DNA from: Opitutia bacterium UBA977
Lineage (GTDB): Bacteria; Verrucomicrobiota; Verrucomicrobiia; Opitutales; Coraliomargaritaceae
Length of the DNA: 27,444 nucleotides
Direction of reading: 5' to 3'
Assembly: GCA_002292345.1 (NCBI GenBank)
Contig: DBBT01000009.1
Coordinates: 9,583 to 37,026 of the forward strand
A program made the position numbers and the translations under genes. The stretch's first letter is position 1. The number at the start of each line of letters is the position of its first letter. The notes under the pieces are model-generated. The model was given only the letters and a program-made list of their open reading frames with translations, was not told where the DNA came from and made no database searches. Below are positions 11,343-19,410 of the stretch, piece by piece.

Positions 11343-11513
11343 GGTTGATCGGCGAATAGTCGACGAAAAGCCTCAGTGGCGGGGCTAGCACTCGGGAGTG
11401 AATACGGTGTGTAAGAGCGTACAATCCTAGAAAGAGTGGGGAAAAGATACTGAGTAAAGTTCAAAATATTGGCAAAATTGTGTGCGGTTGATCGGCAGTA
11501 GTCGTGAAGAGTT
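11343..11513 (+). repeat. Imperfect direct repeat, two copies 143 bases apart
   Basis: GGTTGATCGGC occurs exactly at 11343-11353 and 11486-11496. Each copy is followed by a near-identical segment containing TAGTCG. Similarity fades after about 22 bases. Origin and role are unknown; the copies may be remnants of a small duplication. Confidence 0.4.
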
Positions 11514-11611
11514 TGAGCAGTATGTTTCGAATTGGGAAGAATGTTGGCAGGTTTTTGTTGCGCTTTGGCCTGCATTTCAAAGTATTCGCTCATATTAATC
11601 TTACAACTACC

Positions 11612-11947
11612 ATGAATAACAGTTTTCTAAGTTCCGAAGGCACCATTGGCCGCTTCACTTTCATCCTTAGCCTCGTCCTGCTGGTTGCGATCGCAACTGG
11701 TATTAGTTATGCGGCGGATTATTATTTCACACATCCGGATTATTTCATGCAAGGGCATTTCGGCACATTAGGTGTATTTTTCGCCATTGTGACGTCGGTG
11801 ATTTGTATCATGATTGGGCTAATGCAGATGCTCAAGCGCCTACGTGACATGGGTAAGGGCGCGTATCTGACGCTGTTAATGCTGCTTCCTGGCGTGAATG
11901 CAGTCTTCTTGCTCTACACTTGCGTGGCTCCTTCGAAGCAAGTTTGA
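11612..11947 (+). CDS. DUF805-family small inner-membrane protein
   Basis: A 111-residue protein with the DUF805 plan. There is a short head with EGTIGRFTFI (9-18), then hydrophobic helices at about 19-35 and 55-72, the conserved LKRLRDMGKGAYL block (74-86), and a last helix at about 85-102. Members of the family (such as E. coli YhaH) are small membrane proteins of unknown function. The ATG at 11612 is chosen because the family begins just before the GxxGR segment. The frame stays open back to 11504, but that extension is unlike the family. No Shine-Dalgarno sequence is visible. A strong terminator follows 20 bases after the stop, so the gene is probably transcribed alone. Confidence 0.8.
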   Translation: MNNSFLSSEGTIGRFTFILSLVLLVAIATGISYAADYYFTHPDYFMQGHFGTLGVFFAIVTSVICIMIGLMQMLKRLRDMGKGAYLTLLMLLPGVNAVFLLYTCVAPSKQV

Positions 11948-11967
11948 GGCCGCGATCGTTGTTTTTG

Positions 11968-12003
11968 AAAGGACCACTTCGCATCAGCGAAGGGGCCTTT
12001 TTT
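11968..12003 (+). terminator. Rho-independent terminator after the DUF805 gene
   Basis: AAAGGACCACTTCGC (11968-11982) pairs with GCGAAGGGGCCTTT (11987-12000) around the loop ATCA, with two internal mismatches, and runs into a T-tract ending at 12003. It also lies about 60 bases beyond the end of folA on the opposite strand, but the T-run in that direction is weak. Confidence 0.8.
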
Positions 12004-12061
12004 AAAGTAGAAGTGCCATCGTGCCGCTTGGATTGCTTGCGCAATATTTACAGAAATGGGA

Positions 12062-12535
12062 TTACGCCTTTTGCACCCAACGTTCGATGGTGAAATCGGC
12101 ATTTTCCAGCACGGTTTCGGCGAGTTCGAAGCGATCTTCGAATTCTGGGAAGAATGCATCGCCTTCAACCTGACGGTGCACGCGGGTCAAGTAGAGTTCG
12201 CTGCAACGCGGCAACATTTGCTTGTAGATTTCGCCACCGCCTGCAATCCAAATAGTTTTGTCGGTGTTGAGATGGTCCAGCATTTCGAGGTTGGTGAAGC
12301 TGTGCACGCCGGAGATTTCACGCGGCGTGCGGCTCAGCACAAATGTTTCGCGGCCGGGCAGTGGACGACCAATCGACTCGTAGGTTTTGCGGCCCATGAC
12401 CAAGATCTGGCCCATCGTCGTCTTTTTAAACCATTTGAAATCGTCCGGAAGATGCCAAGGGATGTCGCCCTGATTGCCAATAATGCGGTTTTCCGCCATC
12501 GCGGCGATCGCTTTAAACTTCTTCGAAGGATTCAT
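12062..12535 (-). CDS. folA: Dihydrofolate reductase
   Basis: A 157-residue NADPH-dependent enzyme that regenerates tetrahydrofolate, which thymidylate synthase consumes. Seen in the protein are AENRIIGNQGDIPWHLPDD (14-32), with the catalytic acidic residue at Asp32 (Asp27 in E. coli), the cofactor motif MGRKTYESIGRPLPGR (47-62), and WIAGGGEIY (96-104). Length is normal. It lies 56 bases downstream of thyA on the same strand, the classic thyA-folA pairing, so the two are probably co-transcribed. No Shine-Dalgarno sequence precedes the ATG. A plus-strand frame across the same bases is a shadow. Confidence 0.96.
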   Translation of the reverse strand: MNPSKKFKAIAAMAENRIIGNQGDIPWHLPDDFKWFKKTTMGQILVMGRKTYESIGRPLPGRETFVLSRTPREISGVHSFTNLEMLDHLNTDKTIWIAGGGEIYKQMLPRCSELYLTRVHRQVEGDAFFPEFEDRFELAETVLENADFTIERWVQKA

Positions 12536-12591
12536 TGGTTTCCGGTTTTTCTGTTTTCGGTTATCAACTGGTAACTGCCCAACTGCGGTCG

Positions 12592-13386
12592 TTAGACGGC
12601 GATCGGTGCCTTGATGCTTGGATGCGGGTCGTAGTTGACCAGTTCGAAATCGTCGATGCTGAAGCCGTCAATGGCCATGACATCCGGGTTGAGCTTCATC
12701 TGTGGCAGCGGGCGCGGTTCGCGTGAGAGTTGTAGCTTCGCTTGCTCGACGTGGTTTGCATAGAGGTGCAGATCGCCGAAGGTGTGGACGAATTCTTTCG
12801 CCTTCAGGCCGCAGACTTGCGCGATCATCTGAGTGAGCAGTGCATAGGAGGCAATGTTGAACGGCACACCGAGGAAGATGTCGGCACTGCGTTGATAAAG
12901 TTGGCAGCTCAGCTCGCCATTGGCTACATAGAATTGAAACAGTGCGTGGCAGGGGGGGAGAGCCATATGTTTGATTTCGCCCGGATTCCATGCGCAGACC
13001 ATGTGACGGCGACTGTCGGGATTGTGTTTGAGCGATTCAATGACTGTTTCGATTTGATTGGTACTACTGCCGTCACTGGCGCGCCAATCAGTCCATTGTG
13101 CGCCGTAAACGCGGCCTAGGTCGCCGTTTTCGTCCGCCCATTCGTCCCAGATGCGCACATTGTTATCTTTTAGATATTTGATATTGGTATCACCTTTCAG
13201 GAACCAGAGCAGCTCATGGATGATGGAGCGCAGGTGCAGCTTTTTGGTCGTGAGCAGTGGGAAATCTGGCTCCAGCGAGAAGCGGGCTTGCGCGCCGAAG
13301 ATCGAGTAAGTACCTGTGCCAGTGCGGTCGTCGCGGTATGTGCCTGTTTCAACAACAGTGCGTAGGAGATCCAAATAATTTTTCAT
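12592..13386 (-). CDS. thyA: Thymidylate synthase (ThyA type)
   Basis: A 264-residue enzyme, the same length as E. coli ThyA. It methylates dUMP to dTMP using methylene-tetrahydrofolate and leaves dihydrofolate for FolA. The nucleophile is Cys146 in [12 protein letters not shown] (143-154). DDRTGTGT (19-26), the dUMP phosphate-binding [11 protein letters not shown] (125-135) and [20 protein letters not shown] (20 residues in the C-terminal half) are textbook matches. The C-terminus KAPIAV closes over the active site in the family. A TTGACA-like promoter lies upstream, within the 71-base gap after dciA. Confidence 0.97.
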   Translation of the reverse strand: MKNYLDLLRTVVETGTYRDDRTGTGTYSIFGAQARFSLEPDFPLLTTKKLHLRSIIHELLWFLKGDTNIKYLKDNNVRIWDEWADENGDLGRVYGAQWTDWRASDGSSTNQIETVIESLKHNPDSRRHMVCAWNPGEIKHMALPPCHALFQFYVANGELSCQLYQRSADIFLGVPFNIASYALLTQMIAQVCGLKAKEFVHTFGDLHLYANHVEQAKLQLSREPRPLPQMKLNPDVMAIDGFSIDDFELVNYDPHPSIKAPIAV

Positions 13387-13403
13387 AGAGGTAAAGTAGG
13401 TTC

Positions 13404-13433
13404 TAGGATTTGCTGGTCGAGGGACGGTGTCAA
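13404..13433 (-). promoter_or_regulatory. Candidate sigma70-type promoter for thyA-folA
   Basis: On the minus strand a perfect -35 box TTGACA (13433-13428) is followed, 18 bases on, by ATCCTA (13409-13404). This ends 17 bases before the thyA ATG. The -10 box is only a partial match, so the call rests mainly on the -35 and on position. Confidence 0.4.
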
Positions 13434-13457
13434 TTAAGGTCTAAGGTAAATCGAGCG

Positions 13458-13820
13458 CTAGCCACGGATCACAATTTCGCTGACACCTTTACAGTTAGGC
13501 AACGATTGGATTTTCTTTAGGACTGTGCGTTTACGGAACTGTAGTTCGGATCGTAGAGTTTGGTTTGTCACCGAAACGATTAGGGTGTGGCCATTTTTGA
13601 TGCGCACCGGGTTGCAGCGGCCAGCTAGGTTGCCAAAAATTTCACCCCAATGTTCGACCATGGTACGCTCGGCACTGGGTTGTTCTAGTTGATATTTTTC
13701 TTTGAGAATAACCAGCAGGTTATCCAGTTGCACTGGTGGGCGCTTCGAAGAATACGTTGTCGTGCGCGGGAGCCCGCGAAAGTCAGCGATAATATCTTCG
13801 GTTTTTTTAGAAAAATTCAT
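13458..13820 (-). CDS. dciA: DciA-like (DUF721) protein, probable replicative helicase loader
   Basis: A 120-residue protein with a DUF721 core at about 49-119. The core opens with an Ser-Ala-Glu-Arg-x-x-x-x-x-His-Trp segment (VEHWGEIFGNLAGRCNPVRI at 55-74) and continues with GHTLIVSVTNQTLRSELQF (77-95) and a C-terminal KKIQSLPNCKGVSEIVIR strand. DciA is the ancestral bacterial factor that loads DnaB helicase where dnaC/dnaI are absent. The first 30 residues are basic and probably disordered. It lies upstream of thyA on the same strand, so replication and dTMP supply are grouped. The 455-base gap behind its start carries two RNA-like elements on the other strand. Confidence 0.82.
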   Translation of the reverse strand: MNFSKKTEDIIADFRGLPRTTTYSSKRPPVQLDNLLVILKEKYQLEQPSAERTMVEHWGEIFGNLAGRCNPVRIKNGHTLIVSVTNQTLRSELQFRKRTVLKKIQSLPNCKGVSEIVIRG

Positions 13821-13927
13821 GGTTAACAGCCAAGTAAAGTGTTCTTAATCTACGCCACGGAGCCATCAAAATGAGTAATTTGAGCATACTTTTATTTTTA
13901 TGAAAAAAATGGATACTTCAACGGAAC

Positions 13928-13955
13928 TTGGCACGAGACCTGTTGTATCTATGTA
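13928..13955 (+). promoter_or_regulatory. Candidate promoter of the first tandem RNA
   Basis: TTGGCA (13928-13933) and TATGTA (13950-13955) are separated by 16 bases, placing a start near 13962, just before the first conserved hairpin. The match to consensus is moderate. Consensus for this lineage is not known to me. Confidence 0.35.
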
Positions 13956-13961
13956 CATAAA

Positions 13962-14052
13962 CTTTTCTCCTATGTACGGGAGTTTGGGGTAATAAGACAA
14001 AGCAGAAAAGCAGTGTGGCGCGGGGTTTAGGGGTATTCCCCGCGCCATTTTT
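13962..14052 (+). ncRNA. Candidate small RNA, tandem copy 1
   Basis: The unit begins with a small hairpin, CTCC (13967-13970) pairing with GGAG (13979-13982). The segment TTTGGGGTAATAA (13983-13995) and a 21-base A/G-rich spacer follow. A strong terminator then closes the unit: GGCGCGGGG (14017-14025) pairs with CCCCGCGCC (14038-14046), followed by ATTTTT. The terminator loop contains TTAGGGGTA. The same plan, with different stem bases but identical single-stranded motifs, recurs 180 bases downstream. Stems that change while loops stay fixed indicate a conserved RNA structure. The 5' end is estimated from the promoter-like boxes. I do not recognise a known RNA family. Confidence 0.65.
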
Positions 14053-14175
14053 CTTGCCGAGTGCGTTCTTTAAATTTTTTTCAATTATTAAACAATAATG
14101 CTTGCAGAAAACTAATTTGTGTATTCTTTCTGCGGCATCAACAAATTTCTCCCGCAAGGGAGTTTGGGGTAATAA
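13978..14175 (+). repeat. Exact 18-base direct repeat shared by the two RNA units
   Basis: GGGAGTTTGGGGTAATAA occurs at 13978-13995 and 14158-14175, exactly 180 bases apart. It comprises the 3' arm of the first hairpin and the adjoining single-stranded motif. A second shared string, TTAGGGGTA, is in both terminator loops (14027-14035 and 14228-14236). Confidence 0.9.
14017..14052 (+). terminator. Intrinsic terminator of RNA copy 1
   Basis: A perfect nine-pair G/C-rich stem (14017-14025 with 14038-14046) encloses an 11-base loop with AGGGGTA and is followed by ATTTTT. The T-run is only on the + strand side, which fixes the orientation. Confidence 0.8.
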
Positions 14176-14256
14176 AAAATCCTGCTGCTTGCAGTAGGTA
14201 TAAAGTAGACAATGGTTGGCGCACTTCTTAGGGGTAGGAGGTGCGCCATTTTTTGT
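14140..14256 (+). ncRNA. Candidate small RNA, tandem copy 2
   Basis: Same plan as copy 1. The hairpin is CTCCC (14149-14153) with loop GCAA (14154-14157) and GGGAG (14158-14162), a GNRA tetraloop. TTTGGGGTAATAA (14163-14175) follows. An extra hairpin unique to this copy comes next (CCTGCTGCTTGCAGTAGG, 14181-14198, stem of seven pairs over CTTG). The terminator pairs GGCGCACTTC (14218-14227) with GAGGTGCGCC (14238-14247), ends in ATTTTTT, and again carries TTAGGGGTA in its loop. Upstream, TATTCT (14122-14127) could be a -10 box, but no good -35 lies at normal spacing. The unit ends about 20 bases before the 3' end of dinB, so it is transcribed toward dinB. Confidence 0.62.
14218..14255 (+). 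terminator. Intrinsic terminator of RNA copy 2
   Basis: A ten-pair stem (14218-14227 with 14238-14247, one G-T pair) encloses a loop carrying TTAGGGGTA and is followed by ATTTTTT. In the dinB direction there is no T-run, so it probably does not terminate dinB. Confidence 0.8.
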
Positions 14257-14275
14257 GTCTACATTCTAGCCGCTG

Positions 14276-15325
14276 CTACAGTGCCAGCTCCAGTTGCTCT
14301 GGGCCGCTTTTTGTTTCGGCAAAGCGTACGCCCATCCCGAGCAGACGAACGGGTTCGCCGCTACGCCCCCAAGCCTCCTTGAGAAGCTTTAGGTAGCTGT
14401 CGAGTTCGGGTTGGCGGCTAGTCATTTCGGCGGTGGTGCGACGGAAGTCGCTGAATTTCAGTTTGACCAGAATTTTGGCGATTTGACGATCAGCTGCCGA
14501 GCTGCGCAAATCTTCGAGTATTTCGCTGTGTTGTCGGCGTAGCGCATGTTCGCAATCCTCCAAGGTTTCGATGTTTTTCGAAAAAGTGTGCTCGTTGCTT
14601 AGGCTCTTGCGGATGCGGTTCGCTTGCACGGGACGCTCGTCGACCCCCCGGCAAAGTTGATAGAGTTCCAGCCCGAAGCTGCCGAATTCGCTGGCCAGCG
14701 TGGTTTGATCGTAATTCTGCAACTGGCCGCAGGTTTCGACGCCCATCTCGGCGAGGCGGGCGGCACTTTTTGGGCCGACACCCCAGATGCGGCGCACGGG
14801 CAGGATTTGCATGAAGGCGGCGACTCTTGAGGGGGAAATGACGCATTGCCCGTCGGGTTTGTTCCAGTCGCTCGCGACCTTGGCAATCAGCTTGTTGGGC
14901 GCAATGCCAGCCGATGCAGTCAAGCCGGTTTCGTCGCGGATCGCGGCGCGGATTTCTTCGGCGATTTCGGCGCCGCGTCGTTTGTGGTGAGTGACATCAA
15001 GGTAGGCCTCGTCGAGGGAGAGCGGTTCGACGAGTTCGGTATAGCGTTGGAAAATCTCACGAATGTCGCGGGACGCTTTGCGGTAGAGTTCAAAGCGGAC
15101 GGGCAGGATCACCAACTTTGGGCAGAGCTGCTTGGCTTTGAAGACCGGCATGGCCGAGCGCACGCCGTATTCGCGGGCGGGGTAGTTGCAAGTGGTTAGC
15201 ACGCCACGTCCAGTGGAGCCGCCGACGGCGATGGGCATGCCCGCGAGCGCGGGATGTTCGCGCATCTCGACGGCTGCATAGAAACAATCCATGTCGATGT
15301 GGATGATGCGGCGGCTGGTTTGCAT
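14276..15325 (-). CDS. dinB: DNA polymerase IV (Y-family translesion polymerase)
   Basis: A 349-residue Y-family polymerase that copies past damaged bases. The catalytic acidic residues are Asp11 in HIDMDCFYAAVE (9-20) and Asp105-Glu106 in SLDEAYLDVT (103-112). NYPAREYGVRSAMP (47-60) is the typical palm/fingers block, GLTASAGIAPNKLIAKVASD closes the palm, and RIWGVGPKSAARL is the helix-hairpin-helix thumb. The extreme C-terminus EQLELAL resembles the hydrophobic clamp-binding peptide used to dock on the beta sliding clamp. The start lies nine bases after the DUF2288 stop, so the two form an operon. No LexA-type operator was recognised upstream of the pair. Confidence 0.95.
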   Translation of the reverse strand: MQTSRRIIHIDMDCFYAAVEMREHPALAGMPIAVGGSTGRGVLTTCNYPAREYGVRSAMPVFKAKQLCPKLVILPVRFELYRKASRDIREIFQRYTELVEPLSLDEAYLDVTHHKRRGAEIAEEIRAAIRDETGLTASAGIAPNKLIAKVASDWNKPDGQCVISPSRVAAFMQILPVRRIWGVGPKSAARLAEMGVETCGQLQNYDQTTLASEFGSFGLELYQLCRGVDERPVQANRIRKSLSNEHTFSKNIETLEDCEHALRRQHSEILEDLRSSAADRQIAKILVKLKFSDFRRTTAEMTSRQPELDSYLKLLKEAWGRSGEPVRLLGMGVRFAETKSGPEQLELAL

Positions 15326-15334
15326 GGTGCGCGC

Positions 15335-15658
15335 TTACTTGCTAATCGGCTGAGCGAGCACAAAGGGGCGCACGATCATGGCGTTAAAGTGGGTGTTGTT
15401 TTTCTGCCAATGCTCGGCGTGTAGCTCGCAGGGTTGCACGAGATCGCCTGATTTGAGCCACGCTTTGACTTGTGCTTGGTCGTCGTTGGCGAAAGCGAGC
15501 CCCGCTGTTTTGAGGTCGAGCCCGGGATCGACGTAAATCATCGAATCAGACTCATAGTGAGGCTTTAGGTAGCTCCAGTCGACGTTGCCGGAGTATTTTT
15601 CAAGCTTTTCTGCGTCGCTGGTGTTGTCCTCTGCTGGGCTAAGTTCGTCGTTGAGCAT
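15335..15658 (-). CDS. DUF2288-family protein
   Basis: A 107-residue soluble protein. The match to DUF2288 rests on VDWSYLKPHYESDSMIYVDP (26-45), LDLKTAGLAFANDD (47-60), VKAWLKSGDLVQP (64-76) and the C-terminal MIVRPFVLAQP (93-103). The family's function is unknown. The first 20 residues are acidic and variable. It directly precedes dinB with a nine-base gap and is very likely co-transcribed with it; whether this links it to translesion synthesis is not shown. The ATG at 15658 has only a weak AAGG close by and no normally spaced Shine-Dalgarno sequence. Confidence 0.75.
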   Translation of the reverse strand: MLNDELSPAEDNTSDAEKLEKYSGNVDWSYLKPHYESDSMIYVDPGLDLKTAGLAFANDDQAQVKAWLKSGDLVQPCELHAEHWQKNNTHFNAMIVRPFVLAQPISK

Positions 15659-15775
15659 GGCCTTGTTGTGCCAAGAAAAAGCGAAAATTCAAAGTCTGAA
15701 TCTGTAAAAGCGCTGAATTCATAATTGTTCGTCAATAAATCTGCTGGAAGTCGCATAAATATCAGTATTTTAGGC

Positions 15776-15803
15776 TTGCAGGAGAAGAGGCTCGACCTAG
15801 TTT
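15776..15803 (+). promoter_or_regulatory. Weak candidate promoter of rpsA
   Basis: TTGCAG (15776-15781) and TAGTTT (15798-15803) lie 16 bases apart, and would place a start just upstream of the structured leader at 15812. Both boxes are imperfect; the support is mostly position. Confidence 0.3.
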
Positions 15804-15811
15804 CTCGCGTT

Positions 15812-15905
15812 CCTCTCACGGCGATCTCGATCGCTGCTGGGCACTCTGCCTTGAGAGGGAATACAATAATAATAATCTCAACCACACTGCCGCTCCGGCG
15901 CGCAG
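15812..15905 (+). promoter_or_regulatory. Structured rpsA leader: three-way junction plus start-proximal hairpin
   Basis: CCTCTCA (15812-15818) pairs with TGAGAGG (15852-15858). Inside it are two hairpins: GCGAT/ATCGC over a CTCG loop (15821-15834) and GGCA/TGCC over CTC (15840-15850). Together they make a three-way junction. An unstructured A/T-rich segment follows (about 15859-15876). A second hairpin, CTGCCGC with GGCGCGCAG (15887-15905, one bulged C), ends 15 bases before the ATG. There is no Shine-Dalgarno sequence. In E. coli, S1 represses its own synthesis through a structured SD-poor leader; a similar role here is inference. Confidence 0.55.
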
Positions 15906-15920
15906 TAACCATATATACAT

Positions 15921-17579
<1,659 letters not shown>

Positions 17580-17602
17580 GCAATCTGCGAATCCAATCTT
17601 TC

Positions 17603-17635
17603 AAAAGCCTCCAGTTAACGCTGGAGGCTTTTTTT
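17603..17635. terminator. Bidirectional intrinsic terminator after rpsA
   Basis: AAAAGCCTCCAG (17603-17614) and CTGGAGGCTTTT (17621-17632) form a perfect 12-pair stem over TTAACG, with A-run and T-run on the two sides (T to 17635). It can end rpsA on + and the small gene at 17748 on -. Confidence 0.92.
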
Positions 17636-17747
17636 GTTTGGAGGGTTGTCATTGCCTATGGTGACAGAAACCCCATCTTGGCGCTGTAGTTTCGTACTTC
17701 CGATGACCTGCTACCAGATTCCGCATGATCGCTGCGGCGCTACCATT

Positions 17748-18023
17748 CTAGCTATCGCGATTACGAATCAGCACCCGGCCTTGATAGACCCAGCGGTAGG
17801 GGCTTTCTTCGCCGCGGTTGATGCGTTTGCGTGTAAACTCGAGTATCTTTTGCTTCTTTTCGACTAGAATGGTGCAGACGTAGTTTTTTTCTGACCAAGA
17901 TTCTGGGTCGGGTAAGTCTTCGATTGCCTGTTGCAGCTGAGCCATGTTCGGAATGAACTTGCTCGAATGCCTGCGTGCTGAATTTGAGGACTCGCTGGAG
18001 CGTTTTCGATCGGATGAGGGCAT
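17748..18023 (-). CDS. Small hypothetical protein (91 residues)
   Basis: I recognise no family. The frame is open from within tRNA-Cys on the opposite strand, but everything before Met at 18023 is antisense tRNA or leader. The proposed start removes it. The remaining 91 residues have ordinary protein composition: a basic Ser/Arg-rich head, then a segment with DLPDPESWSEKNYVCTILVE (residues 36-55), a Lys/Arg-rich helix and a C-terminal PYRWVYQGRVLIRN. Upstream on the minus strand, TATATTATC could serve as a -10 region. The bidirectional rpsA terminator lies beyond its stop. It could be a real lineage-specific protein or a chance frame. Confidence 0.45.
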   Translation of the reverse strand: MPSSDRKRSSESSNSARRHSSKFIPNMAQLQQAIEDLPDPESWSEKNYVCTILVEKKQKILEFTRKRINRGEESPYRWVYQGRVLIRNRDS

Positions 18024-18089
18024 GGTTGGATTCTTTAAGAAAAAATGATAATATACTAAAGATTCGAAAAATATCGAGCATAGAGAATG

Positions 18090-18169
18090 CAAATCGATAA
18101 ATCGAGTGTTCATGGCAGAATTCACTTGATCTTGTTGGCTTCCTGCTTCTTTTTCCCCGAATCGATTTG
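18090..18169. repeat. Inverted repeat upstream of tRNA-Cys
   Basis: CAAATCGAT (18090-18098) is the exact reverse complement of ATCGATTTG (18161-18169), with 62 bases between and the second arm ending four bases before the tRNA. It might be a protein-binding pair or coincidence; the core ATCGAT is self-complementary. Confidence 0.35.
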
Positions 18170-18173
18170 AGAT

Positions 18174-18247
<74 letters not shown>

Positions 18248-18258
18248 TCTCCTTTGGC

Positions 18259-18296
18259 AAAAAATCCCGATGAGCTAGGCTCGTCGGGATTTTTTG
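18259..18296. terminator. Bidirectional intrinsic terminator between tRNA-Cys and the PpiC gene
   Basis: ATCCCGATGAGC (18264-18275) pairs with GCTCGTCGGGAT (18279-18290, one G-T pair) around TAG, flanked by A-run and T-run. It serves tRNA-Cys on + and the isomerase gene ending at 18332 on -. Confidence 0.92.
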
Positions 18297-18331
18297 TATG
18301 CATCGCCCAGCTGCGGGCAGCTGGAAGTTTG

Positions 18332-19324
18332 TTATAAGAAGTAGCGCACGTAGCCGTCTTCACGCACTTGCTGAAGCCAGCGGTCTTGGGTTTCGCGGGC
18401 GATTTCGCCGACTAGCACATTTTCGATTGCATCTCGCACTTCGGTCACTGGTTGGATCATTTCCTCGCGCTTGGCTTCGCAGTATAGGATGAAGATGGTG
18501 TCATTCAGCTCCACGGGTTGGCTGTAGCTACCAGGCTGAAGGCCGAAGGCGACGGTACTGAGTTCTTTACGGATGTCTTGGCGCTCGATCCAACCCCAGT
18601 CACCGCCTTTACGGCTCATATCGTCTTGACTGTATTTGCGTGCGAGGTCGCCAAAGTTACCTCCTTCAGCGAGCTCTCGGATAATCGATTTGGCTGTTTG
18701 CCTGAGCAGGTCGGGACCTTCGTCTGCCATTGGCGTGAGGATGATTTGACGCAGATGCATGGCCTCTTCTTGGTAAAAGCGGATTTTGTTTTGGATGTAG
18801 AAAGCTTGGATGCGCTCTGGGCTGATCTCGGACTGAGATCTACGATTTTCTTGGCGCATCACGTTGACCACCACTCGGTCATGGATGCTTTCGCGGTACT
18901 CGCGCGCGGTGAGTCCTTGTGCACGTAAATATGCCAAGAAACGGCCGCGGTCGCCGCCGAAGTCGCGGTTGAGGACTTCGTCATATTCTTGGTCGATGTA
19001 AGACTGTGGAAGAAGTAAGCCTTTTTCTTTGGCAGCTTGGACGATCAAAATACGGTCGATCAAGTTTTGTAACACTTCACGACTCATGCGGTTGATGCTC
19101 TCGGAGAATTCTTTTTCAGAGCGTGCTTCGGCGCGCAGGCGTGGAATGATTGGTTCGAGTTCTCTGCGGAGCTGTTCGATGGTGATGATTTCACCTTCAG
19201 CGATCGCGGCAATACCGTTACCCATGCGGATCAGAGCGGCATCTTGCTGGCCGTGCGCGTGCTGCGAGAGGCCGAGAAGAGCGAAGGAAGCGAAGAGAAA
19301 GGAAAGAGAGCGTTTAAGCGTCAT
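18332..19324 (-). CDS. SurA/PpiC-type periplasmic peptidyl-prolyl isomerase
   Basis: A 330-residue exported protein. Residues 1-25 form a signal peptide ending near HAHGQQ. Residues of about 35-175 are a SurA-N-like helical chaperone region with [17 protein letters not shown] at its end. Residues of about 185-287 are one parvulin (PpiC) domain: [10 protein letters not shown] (188-197), [22 protein letters not shown] (near 223-244) and a closing ILYCEAKRE. One parvulin domain is present, whereas E. coli SurA has two. Such proteins fold outer-membrane proteins. It lies 86 bases downstream of mfd on the same strand and may be co-transcribed. No Shine-Dalgarno sequence is seen. Confidence 0.88.
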   Translation of the reverse strand: MTLKRSLSFLFASFALLGLSQHAHGQQDAALIRMGNGIAAIAEGEIITIEQLRRELEPIIPRLRAEARSEKEFSESINRMSREVLQNLIDRILIVQAAKEKGLLLPQSYIDQEYDEVLNRDFGGDRGRFLAYLRAQGLTAREYRESIHDRVVVNVMRQENRRSQSEISPERIQAFYIQNKIRFYQEEAMHLRQIILTPMADEGPDLLRQTAKSIIRELAEGGNFGDLARKYSQDDMSRKGGDWGWIERQDIRKELSTVAFGLQPGSYSQPVELNDTIFILYCEAKREEMIQPVTEVRDAIENVLVGEIARETQDRWLQQVREDGYVRYFL

Positions 19325-19410
19325 AGTGCGCGTGGCAGATGAGTGAATGTTGAACTATGCTCAACAGTAGAAAAGGATACGGTCTGGTCAAGCGGCGAAA
19401 GTGGTCCTTA

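Larger units (their letters stand above)
11053..11611. other. 559-base stretch without a convincing gene
   Basis: No frame here has the composition or conservation expected of a protein. Short minus-strand frames at 11242-11424 and 11336-11593 are low complexity and have no recognisable family. The stretch contains a weak hairpin-plus-T-run near its start (11125-11159) and an imperfect direct repeat (11343 and 11486). It must also hold the promoter for the DUF805 gene. Remnants of a decayed gene or an unannotated RNA are possible, but nothing seen proves either. Confidence 0.5.
13821..14275. other. 455-base intergenic region carrying two tandem structured elements
   Basis: No protein-coding frame is credible here. 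The first 100 bases are AT-rich and probably hold the dciA promoter on the minus strand. The rest is two structurally matching units about 180 bases apart, described separately as candidate RNAs. Both units run on the + strand, opposite to dciA and dinB on either side. Confidence 0.7.

Noticed and set aside
11504..11611. Upstream start for the DUF805 gene at 11504
   Set aside because: The added 36 residues do not fit the family, whose proteins begin just before the GxxGR segment; ATG at 11612 is preferred.
12056..12574. 172-residue plus-strand frame over folA
   Set aside because: Exact antisense of a clear dihydrofolate reductase with all catalytic motifs.
13978..14175. CRISPR-like direct repeat
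   Set aside because: Only two copies, 180 bases apart, each part of a larger hairpin-terminator unit; no array or cas genes.
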